Shown: positions 1-10,733, counted from the stretch's first letter. The stretch: DNA of 10,953 nt from Actinomycetes bacterium (GCA_021807965.1 JAKBCI010000032.1:1-10953); one strand, 5' to 3'. The notes: generated by a model not told the origin, from the letters alone. Made by a program: numbers and translations.

Positions 1-2
1 AT

Positions 3-167
3 GGCTATGTACCAAACGTCGTGTACTCGTGCGGTTCGCTCGTTCACAACGAGACGCTCTATCTCCCGTACGGGATTGCCGATCAGTCGATTGGGTACGC
101 GACGTTTCGAGTCCCGGAGCTTTTGGCGGCCTTCGAACCAACGTCGCAAGGCTCGCCGCGAACGTAG
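3..167 (+). CDS. GH130 family glycoside phosphorylase/hydrolase, C-terminal end (partial)
   Basis: Only the last 54 codons of a gene that begins before the window, read in frame 3 to a TAG at 165-167. The peptide contains VPNVVYSCG, then LYLPYGIADQSIGYAT and VPELLAAF. This matches the C-terminal blade of GH130 beta-1,4-mannosyl phosphorylases and hydrolases, where a VPNVVFPTG-like stretch is followed by a YYGAAD-like turn and a closing helix of the form -ELLAAL. These are five-bladed beta-propeller enzymes of mannan or N-glycan breakdown that release mannose-1-phosphate or mannose; most are cytoplasmic. With only the C-terminus visible, the catalytic Asp and the phosphate-binding residues cannot be checked, so phosphorylase versus hydrolase is undecided. 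No substrate link to the neighbouring genes is visible. Confidence 0.72.
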   Translation, partial: GYVPNVVYSCGSLVHNETLYLPYGIADQSIGYATFRVPELLAAFEPTSQGSPRT

Positions 168-409
168 CCACAAATAGTCGCCGTCAGCGACGGGTCGAGA
201 GAAGGTCCAGCCTTCATCGAGTATGAGTTCTCTCAGTTTCACGACTACGACCGACGTGGTCGGCGCGTCTCGCAGTCCTAGCGCCAACGTAGCCATCTTG
301 CCAGTAGGAACGGCTGTGGGAGCGTCGGCCGGCGAATTTGGTGTGCTATACAGGGGCCATTGACGCCGCTCGAGGTGCCAATGAGCGGGGTCTACCAAAA
401 GGGGGATGT
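168..409. other. Intergenic region with two short GC hairpins, no gene seen
   Basis: Between the GH130 stop and the next start I see no convincing coding sequence. Ten bases after the stop there is a perfect 5-bp stem (GTCGC at 177-181 with GCGAC at 187-191, alternative stem CCGTC/GACGG at 181-193). A second stem lies at 251-263 (CCGAC, loop GTG, GTCGG). Neither is followed by a T-run, so termination is possible but unproven. A candidate promoter near the right edge is listed separately. Confidence 0.45.
344..352 (+). promoter_or_regulatory. Possible extended -10 promoter element
   Basis: TGCTATACA fits an extended -10 pattern (TG, one base, then a TATAAT-like hexamer) and would start a transcript near 359, about 50 nt before the start codon at 410. 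No recognisable -35 hexamer lies 16-18 bp upstream. The call is inferred from sequence only. Confidence 0.3.
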
Positions 410-751
410 ATGCCGGCAACGTACGACGACGCGAAATTGATTGTGGATCTGATGCGCTGGGGGACCGATATGGGCCTCGACGACGCGATGAGGGAGATCT
501 TCTCGGCGTCGTTCAACGCTGATGATGGCTCGATCGACAACGAGTCGGCCCGCAAGGTTCTCAATTTCGGTGAAACGGCGGGAAGTTTCGTCAAGCATGG
601 CGTGCTCGACGTGAATCTGCTGACCGACCTGCTCGGCTTCCAGGCCATGTGGACCAAGGTGAAGGCGCGGGCGATCTATCTGCGTGGCGAGATGGACGAG
701 CCTCGCTTGTACGAGCACTTTGAGGCGCTGGCCGCCAAGTCGGCGAGTTGA
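410..751 (+). CDS. Small helical protein resembling DUF4760 family, function unknown
   Basis: 113 residues from the ATG at 410. I chose this start because an A/G-rich Shine-Dalgarno-like run (397-405) lies 4 nt upstream; an in-frame TTG at 338 would add 24 residues and has no such signal. The protein has no signal peptide or membrane segment, is acidic, and is probably all helix. The second half (VLNFGETAGSFVKHGVLD, then LLTDLLGFQ, and LYEHFEALA near the end) resembles the DUF4760 pattern, in which an 'NFFE..G.L...G..D' helix is followed by a short helical bundle. No role is known for that family that I can apply here. There are no catalytic motifs. The gene stands alone, 262 bp before the next start. 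The gene call is fairly safe; the family assignment is a visual match. Confidence 0.65.
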   Translation: MPATYDDAKLIVDLMRWGTDMGLDDAMREIFSASFNADDGSIDNESARKVLNFGETAGSFVKHGVLDVNLLTDLLGFQAMWTKVKARAIYLRGEMDEPRLYEHFEALAAKSAS

Positions 752-1012
752 TTCTGGCTGACTCGCAATGAGCCTGAGGTTCGACTCGTTGCCGGCGTGT
801 GGTCGAGCGAACGTTGAAGGTCCGCAACGGCCGTGGGGCTACGCCGGCGGCGACGGTGTCGGTCGCTCGATGGGCGTGACGCCATCGACGGCCATCGTGC
901 GTCTCGGGTATTGGTCAGTAGGTCATGAGTCGGCGCGATATGCGCCGCACCGACGAGAAGCGATGAGTCAGTGAGCATCATCCGCACGGAACTACGGTCA
1001 TCACGAGTCGCA
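752..1012. other. Intergenic region with a perfect 6-bp hairpin
   Basis: No convincing gene. A perfect stem-loop lies at 931-947 (CGGCGC, loop GATAT, GCGCCG), and an imperfect one at 869-886 (GATGG...CCATC with an inner GCG/CGC). Neither has a T-tail. The first sits just upstream of the possible GTG start at 971 for the transporter, so it could be a terminator for the preceding gene or part of the transporter's leader. A TACGGT hexamer at 993-998 fits TANNNT and would place a start of transcription a few bases before the ATG at 1013, but this is weak. Confidence 0.35.
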
Positions 1013-2338
1013 ATGTCACACGTATTCGCCAACGGCGCCCTACGGCGTATCTTCTACGCCTTCGCCGGCTCCCTGATTGGCGACGGCGTCTTCGCACTCA
1101 GTGCGGTGGTATTCGTGTACCGCACCGGCGGAACTGTGGCGGTTGGCGAAGTCGCCGTTGCTCGTTACGTCGCCATAGCGACGGTGGCGCCGTTCACCTC
1201 GACGTTTGCTGACGAGTACAGCCGCAAACTCGTCATGGTCGTCTCCGACGTCGTGCGACTGGCGCTGGTGGTCGTTGCGGCGTCACTCGTCGGCCTGCAC
1301 GCGTCCAAGTGGTACGTCTACGTGCTTATCGTGCTCGTCGGCATGGCCGGTACGGCGTTTCGGCCCGCGCAGGCGTCAATCCTTCCCCAGCTGGCGCGTA
1401 GCGACGACGAAGTGGCGGGAGCCAACGTCGTATCGAGCACCATCGAGAGCGTCGGCTTCTTTGCCGGTCCCGCCCTCGCGGGATTTTTGCTGGCGTTCAC
1501 GAACGTCACGACCGCGTTCGTATTCGATGGCACAACGTTCGTGTGGTCTGCGCTGCTCGTACTATCCATTCGGCCGCCCGCAAACGAGGAGCGTGACGTC
1601 CAGTCCGGCGCGACGTACGTCGAGCACTCCGAGGCCGCGGCTATTCACGCTGAAAGCTTCTTAACGCGGGCCGTCCACGGGTTTCGACTCATTCGGGCCG
1701 ACCGCAACGTCCTGGTTCTGGTCGTGCTGTACGTCCTCCAATGCGTCGTCGCTGGCGCGTCGGCCGTCTTCACCGTCGCCATCGCACTGCACCTGCTGCA
1801 CATCGGCAGTTCTGGACTGGGGCTCATGGAGTCACTGCTGGGTATCGGTGGCTTGGTGGGCGGGTTAGTGGCACTGATGCTCATTGAGCGCGCCCACCTC
1901 GCAACGGATTTTGCGTTGGGGGTGATCGTGTGGGCGGTGCCACTGCTACTCATCGCGGCGGCGCCCAACCTCGGATCAGCGCTGTTATCGATGTGGCTCA
2001 TCGGCCTCGCGAACTCGGTCGTCGACGTCAACGCGATTACCGTGCTGCAACATATCGTTCCCAACGAGCGACTGGGACGCGTGTTGGGAGCGCTCGAGGC
2101 GAGCGAGGTGGCGGGCATGGCGCTCGGCTCGTTAGCCATGACGGTGTTGATTCGCTGGACCGGACTGCGCGAGGGTCTGGCCCTTATTGGCGTGATCGTC
2201 ACCGTCGGTGTGTTGCCTGGTCTGCCAACCATGCGACGGATTGACCGTGAGACATTCGCCAATGGGGTGGTGCACCGGCCAGAGGCCTCGAAGGGACCAC
2301 GTCATCTGCACCATCTTCGTTGGCGTCACAGTCGCTAG
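1013..2338 (+). CDS. MFS transporter, EntS/MFS_3-like exporter
   Basis: 441 residues of a strongly hydrophobic protein with about 11-12 membrane helices, an inner-membrane major facilitator likely to export a small molecule by proton antiport. The loop after the second helix carries a motif-A-like FADEYSRK. The stretch FRPAQASILPQLARSDDEVAGAN then GPALAGFLLA matches the RPA..ALLP.LV....L..AN....GPALAGLL signature of the EntS-like (MFS_3) group. The substrate cannot be read from sequence. The start is uncertain: a GTG at 971 would add 14 polar residues, whereas ATG 1013 leaves the usual short tail before ALRRIF. Many actinobacterial relatives (recalled, not searched) continue after an LRxIDRE-like linker into a cyclic-nucleotide-binding domain. 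Here MRRIDRE is followed by only about 30 residues and the stop, so that domain is absent. It converges on the pilin-like gene. Confidence 0.85.
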   Translation: MSHVFANGALRRIFYAFAGSLIGDGVFALSAVVFVYRTGGTVAVGEVAVARYVAIATVAPFTSTFADEYSRKLVMVVSDVVRLALVVVAASLVGLHASKWYVYVLIVLVGMAGTAFRPAQASILPQLARSDDEVAGANVVSSTIESVGFFAGPALAGFLLAFTNVTTAFVFDGTTFVWSALLVLSIRPPANEERDVQSGATYVEHSEAAAIHAESFLTRAVHGFRLIRADRNVLVLVVLYVLQCVVAGASAVFTVAIALHLLHIGSSGLGLMESLLGIGGLVGGLVALMLIERAHLATDFALGVIVWAVPLLLIAAAPNLGSALLSMWLIGLANSVVDVNAITVLQHIVPNERLGRVLGALEASEVAGMALGSLAMTVLIRWTGLREGLALIGVIVTVGVLPGLPTMRRIDRETFANGVVHRPEASKGPRHLHHLRWRHSR

Positions 2339-2360
2339 CGTGGCGTTCACGTAGTGCACG

Positions 2361-2419
2361 CGCTCGCGCCCCGCTCGATCAAGCGTTGGCGCGACCTATC
2401 GAGCGAGCGCTAGCGAGCG
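2361..2419. terminator. Inverted repeats between convergent genes, possible bidirectional terminator
   Basis: Between the stop of the MFS gene and the stop of the opposing pilin-like gene, CGCTCGAT (2372-2379) pairs perfectly with ATCGAGCG (2398-2405) around an 18-nt loop, and CGCTCGC (2361-2367) can pair with GCGAGCG (2413-2419) outside it. There is no T-run on either strand, so intrinsic termination is uncertain. Placement between two converging genes supports a terminator role. Confidence 0.4.
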
Positions 2420-2958
2420 GCGTAGCAGCCAGTTGGTGGCGTCTGGCTACCGACGTTGCCTACTGACGCGACACCCGAGCGCGGCGTGACAATGAGGTTC
2501 ACGCCGTTCCAGGTAATGGCGTACGCGCCGTTGCCCGTGGGCCACGATTGCAGAAAGGGGCCGCCACCCGCCGTTGCCGTCGCCCACGCAGTACCGGCGG
2601 GGGGATTGGATCCCGACACGGCACGGTAGTCGCTGACCGCGGTCTGGACTGACGTGAAGTCAGCGCGACAGGCGGTCACCACCGCGAGTGAGAGAACACT
2701 CGACAGAGGTTGGCCCGTCGCCGGTGTCGCAGCTGACGTCGGAGATGGACCAGGCACTACCGGCGAGGTAGCCGACGGCGAGGTGAGAAAGTTAATGGCG
2801 ACGTACGCGAGTACGCCGAGGATGACGAGCGATACCAGCATCGAGACCATCGACACCCCCGCGTTGGCGAGCCCGGCGCGGTCGCGCGACCGTCGACCGA
2901 CTCCAAGAACTCCGGGTCTCACGGCACGTCTCGCCATGCGGCTGAGGTCACGATTCAC
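2410..2958 (-). CDS. Type IV pilin-like (pseudopilin-like) protein
   Basis: 182 residues from GTG 2958. The start is supported by a GTGA overlap with the stop of the gene before it and by GGGGG 4 nt upstream; ATG 2937 is the alternative. Layout: a basic leader of about 34 residues (several RR pairs) ending in A-G, then a hydrophobic helix beginning VSMVSMLVSLVILGVLAYVAI, which follows the class III signal pattern of prepilins with Gly at -1. Next come a Pro/Ser/Thr-rich linker, a helix with one Cys (TACRADFTSVQTAVSDYRAV) and a small beta-rich domain ending TGCYAAR, so the two Cys probably form a disulfide. The usual Glu at mature position 5 is Ser here, which is seen in some minor pilins and pseudopilins. 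It would be cleaved by a prepilin peptidase and anchored in the membrane or pilus tip. No assembly genes are nearby. Confidence 0.6.
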   Translation of the reverse strand: MNRDLSRMARRAVRPGVLGVGRRSRDRAGLANAGVSMVSMLVSLVILGVLAYVAINFLTSPSATSPVVPGPSPTSAATPATGQPLSSVLSLAVVTACRADFTSVQTAVSDYRAVSGSNPPAGTAWATATAGGGPFLQSWPTGNGAYAITWNGVNLIVTPRSGVASVGNVGSQTPPTGCYAAR

Positions 2959-3251
2959 GATACCCCCGCGAGAGGTCGGCCGTTGGAGCCACGTCGCACG
3001 TGCTGGGCGGGCAGGCACTCGTCGTTCTCCTGATCGCTGTGGCTGGGCGGATCGATGTCGCGGCCGTGGTCGAGGCGTTGTTCCGCGCAGCCGCCGATGA
3101 GCTCGGTCGGCGCCCTCAGCGTCACCTGGTTACTTAGGGAGATAACGCCCCCGAGGGCCGAATGATGCGACCGGGCGACGAACCCGAGAGTCACCGCCGC
3201 GGTCACGGCGACAACCACGGCCATGATCACGCGCGCGGTCTTCGGTGTCAT
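2955..3251 (-). CDS. Small membrane-anchored protein, unknown function
   Basis: 98 residues. A short basic N-terminus (MTPKTAR) precedes one hydrophobic helix, about residues 8-25 (VIMAVVVAVTAAVTLGFV), followed by a polar, His/Asp/Gln-rich tail with two Cys. This looks like a single-pass anchor or an uncleaved signal with an outside domain. Two signals support the gene: TAGAGT (a TANNNT -10 box) lies 7 nt before the ATG, so the mRNA could be leaderless, and the TGA stop overlaps the GTG start of the pilin-like gene. The pair therefore looks like a two-gene operon and the product may act with the pilin. I do not recognise a family. The tail is of unusual composition, and the opposite strand also reads as protein-like at 3000-3137, so the distal half is the doubtful part. 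Confidence 0.48.
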   Translation of the reverse strand: MTPKTARVIMAVVVAVTAAVTLGFVARSHHSALGGVISLSNQVTLRAPTELIGGCAEQRLDHGRDIDPPSHSDQENDECLPAQHVRRGSNGRPLAGVS

Positions 3252-3258
3252 GGGGGCA

Positions 3259-3264
3259 ACTCTA
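3259..3264 (-). promoter_or_regulatory. -10 box for the minus-strand membrane/pilin-like pair
   Basis: Read on the minus strand the hexamer is TAGAGT, followed by 7 nt and then the ATG at 3251. This spacing would put the first transcribed base at or next to the start codon. No -35 consensus is visible. Inferred from pattern alone. Confidence 0.38.
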
Positions 3265-3498
3265 CGGGACGAGGCCCTAGTCGCGACACCGTGTGAACTG
3301 TTCGGCGAGGACGTCGCGGAACTGGTCCTCGCAACCCGCCGGTTCGATCAAGCCGTCAGCGGTTACCACGTCACGCACGGCGAGCCAGTAACGCGGCGTC
3401 TGGGATTGACGGCGCCACCCGGGCGTTCACCGGCGGGACGCTGTCCGCTGCACGATCGCGGCATCGTTAGCGTGATGGCCGGTCACGTGTGGTCTCAC
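3265..3498. other. Unresolved region between divergent genes
   Basis: No gene can be fixed here, but both strands read as plausible protein in exact codon register. On the minus strand a short frame (GTG 3378 to TAG 3277, 33 residues, including EDQFRDVLAEQF) looks like a normal protein end. On the plus strand the frame from ATG 3250 includes LFGEDVAELVLATRRFD but then runs 62 nt into nadK. Neither has a good ribosome-binding site. A decayed gene, a very small gene or chance antisense coding are all possible. Confidence 0.3.
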
Positions 3499-3504
3499 TA
3501 CCAT
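3499..3504 (+). promoter_or_regulatory. Possible -10 box for nadK-recN
   Basis: TACCAT matches TANNNT. Starting 7 nt further on, the transcript would begin at about 3511 with GAGGAGAACC and then the GTG start, so the whole leader would be the Shine-Dalgarno sequence. No -35 consensus was found. Confidence 0.33.
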
Positions 3505-3510
3505 GGGGAC

Positions 3511-3516
3511 GAGGAG
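3511..3516 (+). promoter_or_regulatory. Ribosome-binding site deciding the nadK start
   Basis: GAGGAG lies 4 nt before GTG 3521. The in-frame ATG at 3503 is upstream of this site and has no signal of its own, so GTG 3521 is preferred. Confidence 0.65.
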
Positions 3517-3520
3517 AACC

Positions 3521-4322
3521 GTGGCCGACCTACTATTCACTGCTTTCAGCAATCGGTCCGACGCCGTCGTCCTCGCCGATGAGGTGGGTCGCCAGTTGCG
3601 TACGAGCGCGATCACGTCCGAGTTGCACCTGCTCGACGTCGGAACCACGCCCACGGTGTCCGCTGACACACTGGTGGTCAGTCTCGGGGGCGACGGGACT
3701 TTTCTCAAATCGGCGCGCTTGGCCCACGAACTGGGTGCGCGAATAATGGCCGTCAATCTCGGACGCCTCGGGTTTCTCCTGAATGTTCCCTCGGCGGAAC
3801 TGATTCACGATATCCAGCGGGCGCTGGCCGACCCACACGTCGTGGAACGCCTCGCCCTGCAGATCTCGTTGCCCCGACAGGACTCGACTCAGTTCGCACT
3901 CAACGAGGTCGTCGTCGAACGTGCGCACGCTGGACACATGGTTCGAGTGCGCAGTTACGTCGACGACGACGAGTACCTGACGTACTCGGCCGACGGCGTT
4001 ATGGTCGCCACGCCCACCGGCAGCACCGGGTACAACTTCTCGGCCGGCGGACCGGTTATCGACACCACGCTCGCGGTGATGGTACTCACCCCAATCGCGC
4101 CGCACTTCACGATCGACCGATCGATCGTGGTCGCGGGCGACAAAGTCGTGCGCCTCGAAGCGGTGACGAAATCCGCCGAGGTGGTCGCCGACGGACGAAC
4201 CATTGGCTCGATCGAACCAGGCGAGTCGGTGGCCGTGTCGCGCAGCGCCACGCCCGTCCGCGTGGTTGAGACGCGCCGGTTCGAGCTGGGCTTTCGTTTG
4301 CGTGAAAGTCTTCGCGAAGGTC

Positions 4323-4330
<8 letters not shown>
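3521..4330 (+). CDS. nadK: NAD kinase
   Basis: 269 residues from GTG 3521, within the usual range for the family (also called ppnK). The enzyme phosphorylates NAD at the adenosine 2'-hydroxyl to give NADP and acts in the cytoplasm. Seen in the sequence: the diphosphate-binding GGDGT at residues 56-60 (VVSLGGDGTFLKSA), GRLGFL at 81-86, the NE motif at 128-129 (NEVVVER), and YSADGVMVATPTGSTGYNFSAGGP at about 155-178, followed by LTPIAPH. All are NAD-kinase hallmarks and none is missing. It overlaps recN by 8 nt in another frame, which suggests translational coupling. The nadK-recN pairing is common in Actinobacteria and Firmicutes and points to a shared transcript. Confidence 0.96.
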
Positions 4331-8157
<3,827 letters not shown>

Positions 8158-8171
<14 letters not shown>

Positions 8172-9060
8172 CGAGCTCGTTGACGAGTACTTCGTGTGGC
8201 TGACGGTGGAGAAGGGGCGAAGTCGGGCGACGATCGACGCGTACCGACGCGACCTTCGCCAGTTCTTCGCGTGGCTCGACGAACGCGAGACGCCGATGAG
8301 CGATCTCACCGACGGTGCCGTTGACGCCTACATCGGCTCCCTGCTCGACCGAGGTCGTGCTCCGTCCACCGTGGCGCGCGTCGTGGCGTCGTTGCGGGGC
8401 TGGTTCGGCTTCTTGGTCGACGAGGGCCACCTCAACGCCGATCCAAGCCGTCACGTTCGACGAACCCGTCGGGGACGCAGTCTGCCGCGTCCACTGGGCG
8501 AAGAGGAGATCCTGCGGCTTCTCGACTCCGTTCCCGAGGCGACCGCCCTTGACCGGCGTGACCGGGCGTTGCTCGAGCTGCTCTACGGCACTGGCTGTCG
8601 AGTGTCCGAGGCGGTCGGCGTTCGCCTCGAGGACCTCGACTTTGACGAGGAACTCATCAAGGTGACCGGCAAAGGGGATAAGCAGCGCCTGGTACCGATG
8701 GGGCGCGCGCTACGAGACGCGTTGCGGACGTACCTGGGGCCACAGGGTCGGTCGCAGCTATTGCGGGTGCACAGCACCGCGCTGCTGCTCAATGCCCGCG
8801 GAACGCCGCTCTCGCGCCAAGGGGTCGACGGGGTAATCGCCAAACGGGCGCTGGACGCGGGCATTGAACGAAACCGAATCAGCGCGCACGTCTTTCGACA
8901 CAGCTGTGCCACCCACATGCTCGCCCACGGCGCAGACATTAGAGTTGTCCAGGAGCTGTTAGGTCACGCGTCGATCGCTACCACGCAGCTCTACACCGCG
9001 GTGTCGGTGTCATCGTTACAGCGCGTCTATCGTCAGGCGCACCCACGAGCACAAGGGTAG
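8158..9060 (+). CDS. xerD: Tyrosine recombinase XerD
   Basis: 300 residues from TTG 8158. I chose this start because it gives MANRSELVDEYFVWL, in line with XerD N-termini; it overlaps the NUDIX gene by 14 nt, with a weak GGA upstream. The upstream in-frame TTGs add only a Cys-rich tail. XerD acts with XerC at dif to resolve chromosome dimers at division. The N-terminal SAM-like DNA-binding domain (about 5-95) contains TIDAYRRDLRQFFAWL. The catalytic residues are all present: Arg148 (GTGCRVSE), Lys172 (VTGKGDKQR), His244 and Arg247 (HVFRHSCATHML), His270 (LLGHASIATTQ) and nucleophile Tyr279 (LYTAV). The paralogue XerC is the alternative, but position after pyrG-NUDIX and near scpA favours XerD. 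Confidence 0.93.
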
Positions 9061-9070
9061 GGGAGAGCGG

Positions 9071-9688
9071 ATGTCGACCTACGTCTACTTCTTCCTCGCC
9101 ATCGTGCCGTCCATCGTGCTGCACGAGGTGAGCCACGGCTACGTCGCGTACCGGTTCGGCGACCCCACCGCCAAGGAGAACCACCGGTTGACGCTCAATC
9201 CGCTTCGACACGTCGATCCCTTTGGGACGGTGCTGCTCCCGGCGCTCTTGATCCTGAGCCACCTCCCGGCGTTCGGCTACGCTAAGCCGGTGCCGGTCAA
9301 CGTGGGGCGCTTGCGCGATCCGCGTCGTCAGTCGCTCTACGTGTCACTCGCCGGTCCCGCGGTCAATATTGTGCTCTCGGGCGTGGGTTGGCTGATCAGC
9401 GAGGTGGCGATTCACCTCAACACGCTCTGGCTCTTGCAGTTCGGCGTTGCGTTGGGGTTGGTGAACCTAACGCTGGCGGTGTTCAACTTGCTGCCGATCC
9501 CGCCACTAGACGGATCAGCGATCATCGAGCGCTTCATCCCGCGCCACCGGCTGCCCGACTACTACCGCTTTCGCATGAAGGCGCTGCCGATCGTCATGCT
9601 GCTCATCATCGCCGACTCGCTGTACTTCCACGTGGGCACGAGTGCGCTGGCGTCGCTGCAGAACTGGTGGCTGCACCTGCTCGTCTAA
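9071..9688 (+). CDS. Site-2-protease-like M50 membrane metalloprotease
   Basis: 205 residues, probably 5-6 membrane helices. GGGGAG at 9060-9065, 5 nt before the ATG, is a clear ribosome site. The zinc motif HEVSH is at 18-22 in the first helix (IVLHEVSHGYVAYRFGD), and the third metal ligand is Asp147 in NLLPIPPLDG. SLAGPAVNIVL is the usual M50 segment between them. It is a compact form without PDZ or CBS domains. Such enzymes cut membrane proteins within the bilayer; the target of this small subgroup is not known. It follows xerD by 10 bp, so it is the last gene of the run and faces trpS across 38 bp, where I see no clear terminator. Confidence 0.9.
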   Translation: MSTYVYFFLAIVPSIVLHEVSHGYVAYRFGDPTAKENHRLTLNPLRHVDPFGTVLLPALLILSHLPAFGYAKPVPVNVGRLRDPRRQSLYVSLAGPAVNIVLSGVGWLISEVAIHLNTLWLLQFGVALGLVNLTLAVFNLLPIPPLDGSAIIERFIPRHRLPDYYRFRMKALPIVMLLIIADSLYFHVGTSALASLQNWWLHLLV

Positions 9689-9726
9689 CGTCGGGCGGTA
9701 CCGGGACGAGCCACGTCGACCACCGG

Positions 9727-10695
9727 TCAGCGCAGCCCCATCGCCGCGCTCGCGCGCTCGTACGTGGTCTTCGCGATAGCACCGGCCTTGACCGCGCCGT
9801 CGCCCACCACCCGGTCCAGTGCCGCGGGGTCGGCCTGCAACGCGCGGTACCGCTCCGCGATCGGCGCGAGATGGGCGACGATCAAGTCCGCGAGATCGCG
9901 CTTCAGATCGCCGTAGCGCGCGTAGCGTGACGCCACGTCCTCGGGGCGTTCTCCACTGAAGCCGGCGTAGAGCTCGAGGAGGTTCGCGAGCCCCGGCTTG
10001 GCGTCCCAGTCGAGGCGCACCTCGCCGTCAGTATCGGTAACCGCTTTCTTCACCTTGCGCACGATGTCGTCGGGTGCGTCGAGAACGTACAGCGTGCCGA
10101 GTGGACTGTCGATGGACTTCGACATCTTGCGCGTCGGCTCCTGGAGATCCATCACGCGCGCTGCCGCGGGTGGACGCGTAGCGACCGGCACCGTGAAGAC
10201 CGTCCCGTAGCGATTGTTGAAACGCTCCGCGAGGGTGCGCGCGAGTTCCAGGTGCTGGCGCTGGTCGTCGCCAACGGGAACCTCGTCGGTCTGATAGAGC
10301 AAGATGTCGGCGGCCATCAGCACGGGGTACGTGAGCAGTCCCACCCGATAGCCCTGGTGACGCTGGGCCTTCTCCTTGAACTGGGTCATGCGGGTTAGTT
10401 CGCCGTAGGTGGCCACGCATTCGAGCAGCCAACTCAGCTGGGCGTGATAGGACACCTGGCTCTGCACGAACAGGGTACAGACGTCGGGGTCCAGTCCGGC
10501 CGCGAGCAGCCCGAGGAGCAGGTCGTCGGTCTGGCGTCGCACGTCGGCTGGATCCACCTGGAGCGTGAGTGCGTGCAGGTCGGCCACGCAGTAGAGCGAC
10601 GCGGACGACTGGCGGTCCACCCACTGCTTGATCGCGCCGAGGTAGTTGCCCACGTGCAGCGCTCCGGACGGCTGTATCGCGGAGAACACTCGCAT
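9727..10695 (-). CDS. trpS: Tryptophanyl-tRNA synthetase
   Basis: 322 residues, normal for bacterial TrpRS. It charges tRNA(Trp) with tryptophan using ATP in the cytoplasm. The N-terminus MRVFSAIQPSGALHVGNYLGAI carries the HIGH-type motif HVGN at 14-17. The KMSKS motif is exact at 190-194 (RKMSKSIDSPLG). Between them are YPVLMAADILLYQTDEVPVGDDQRQHLELAR and FNNRYG, typical of class Ic synthetases. The start codon has no spaced ribosome site but lies 6 nt after TAGACT, so a leaderless mRNA is likely. The gene is inverted relative to the genes on both sides: it converges on the M50 gene and diverges from scpA. Confidence 0.97.
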   Translation of the reverse strand: MRVFSAIQPSGALHVGNYLGAIKQWVDRQSSASLYCVADLHALTLQVDPADVRRQTDDLLLGLLAAGLDPDVCTLFVQSQVSYHAQLSWLLECVATYGELTRMTQFKEKAQRHQGYRVGLLTYPVLMAADILLYQTDEVPVGDDQRQHLELARTLAERFNNRYGTVFTVPVATRPPAAARVMDLQEPTRKMSKSIDSPLGTLYVLDAPDDIVRKVKKAVTDTDGEVRLDWDAKPGLANLLELYAGFSGERPEDVASRYARYGDLKRDLADLIVAHLAPIAERYRALQADPAALDRVVGDGAVKAGAIAKTTYERASAAMGLR

Positions 10696-10701
10696 CCTTT
10701 A

Positions 10702-10707
10702 AGTCTA
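10702..10707 (-). promoter_or_regulatory. -10 box of leaderless trpS promoter
   Basis: On the minus strand the sequence is TAGACT, then TAAAGG, then the ATG of trpS. A TANNNT box exactly 6 nt before the start codon is the standard form of an actinobacterial leaderless promoter. The -35 region would lie near 10725-10730, where no consensus is seen. Confidence 0.58.
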
Positions 10708-10733
10708 CGACGTGGCCACCGTGGGCTTTCCGA

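Noticed and set aside
29..226. Plus-strand 65-codon frame at the left edge
   Set aside because: It is Arg-rich and overlaps the much better supported GH130 C-terminus in another frame.
931..947. Hairpin CGGCGC-GATAT-GCGCCG as an intrinsic terminator
   Set aside because: It is a perfect 6-bp stem but has no T-run after it and lies close to the next gene, so terminator is not claimed; it is described only as part of the intergenic region.
768..974. Plus-strand 68-codon frame ending in a GTGA overlap with a possible MFS start
   Set aside because: The 4-nt overlap is tempting, but the peptide is Gly/Arg/Ser-rich with no pattern, no ribosome site precedes it, and the MFS gene has a plausible later start.
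2654..3100. Plus-strand 148-codon frame opposite the pilin-like gene
   Set aside because: Its translation is Arg/Thr-rich, while the opposite strand gives a clear prepilin-type helix and a two-Cys domain.
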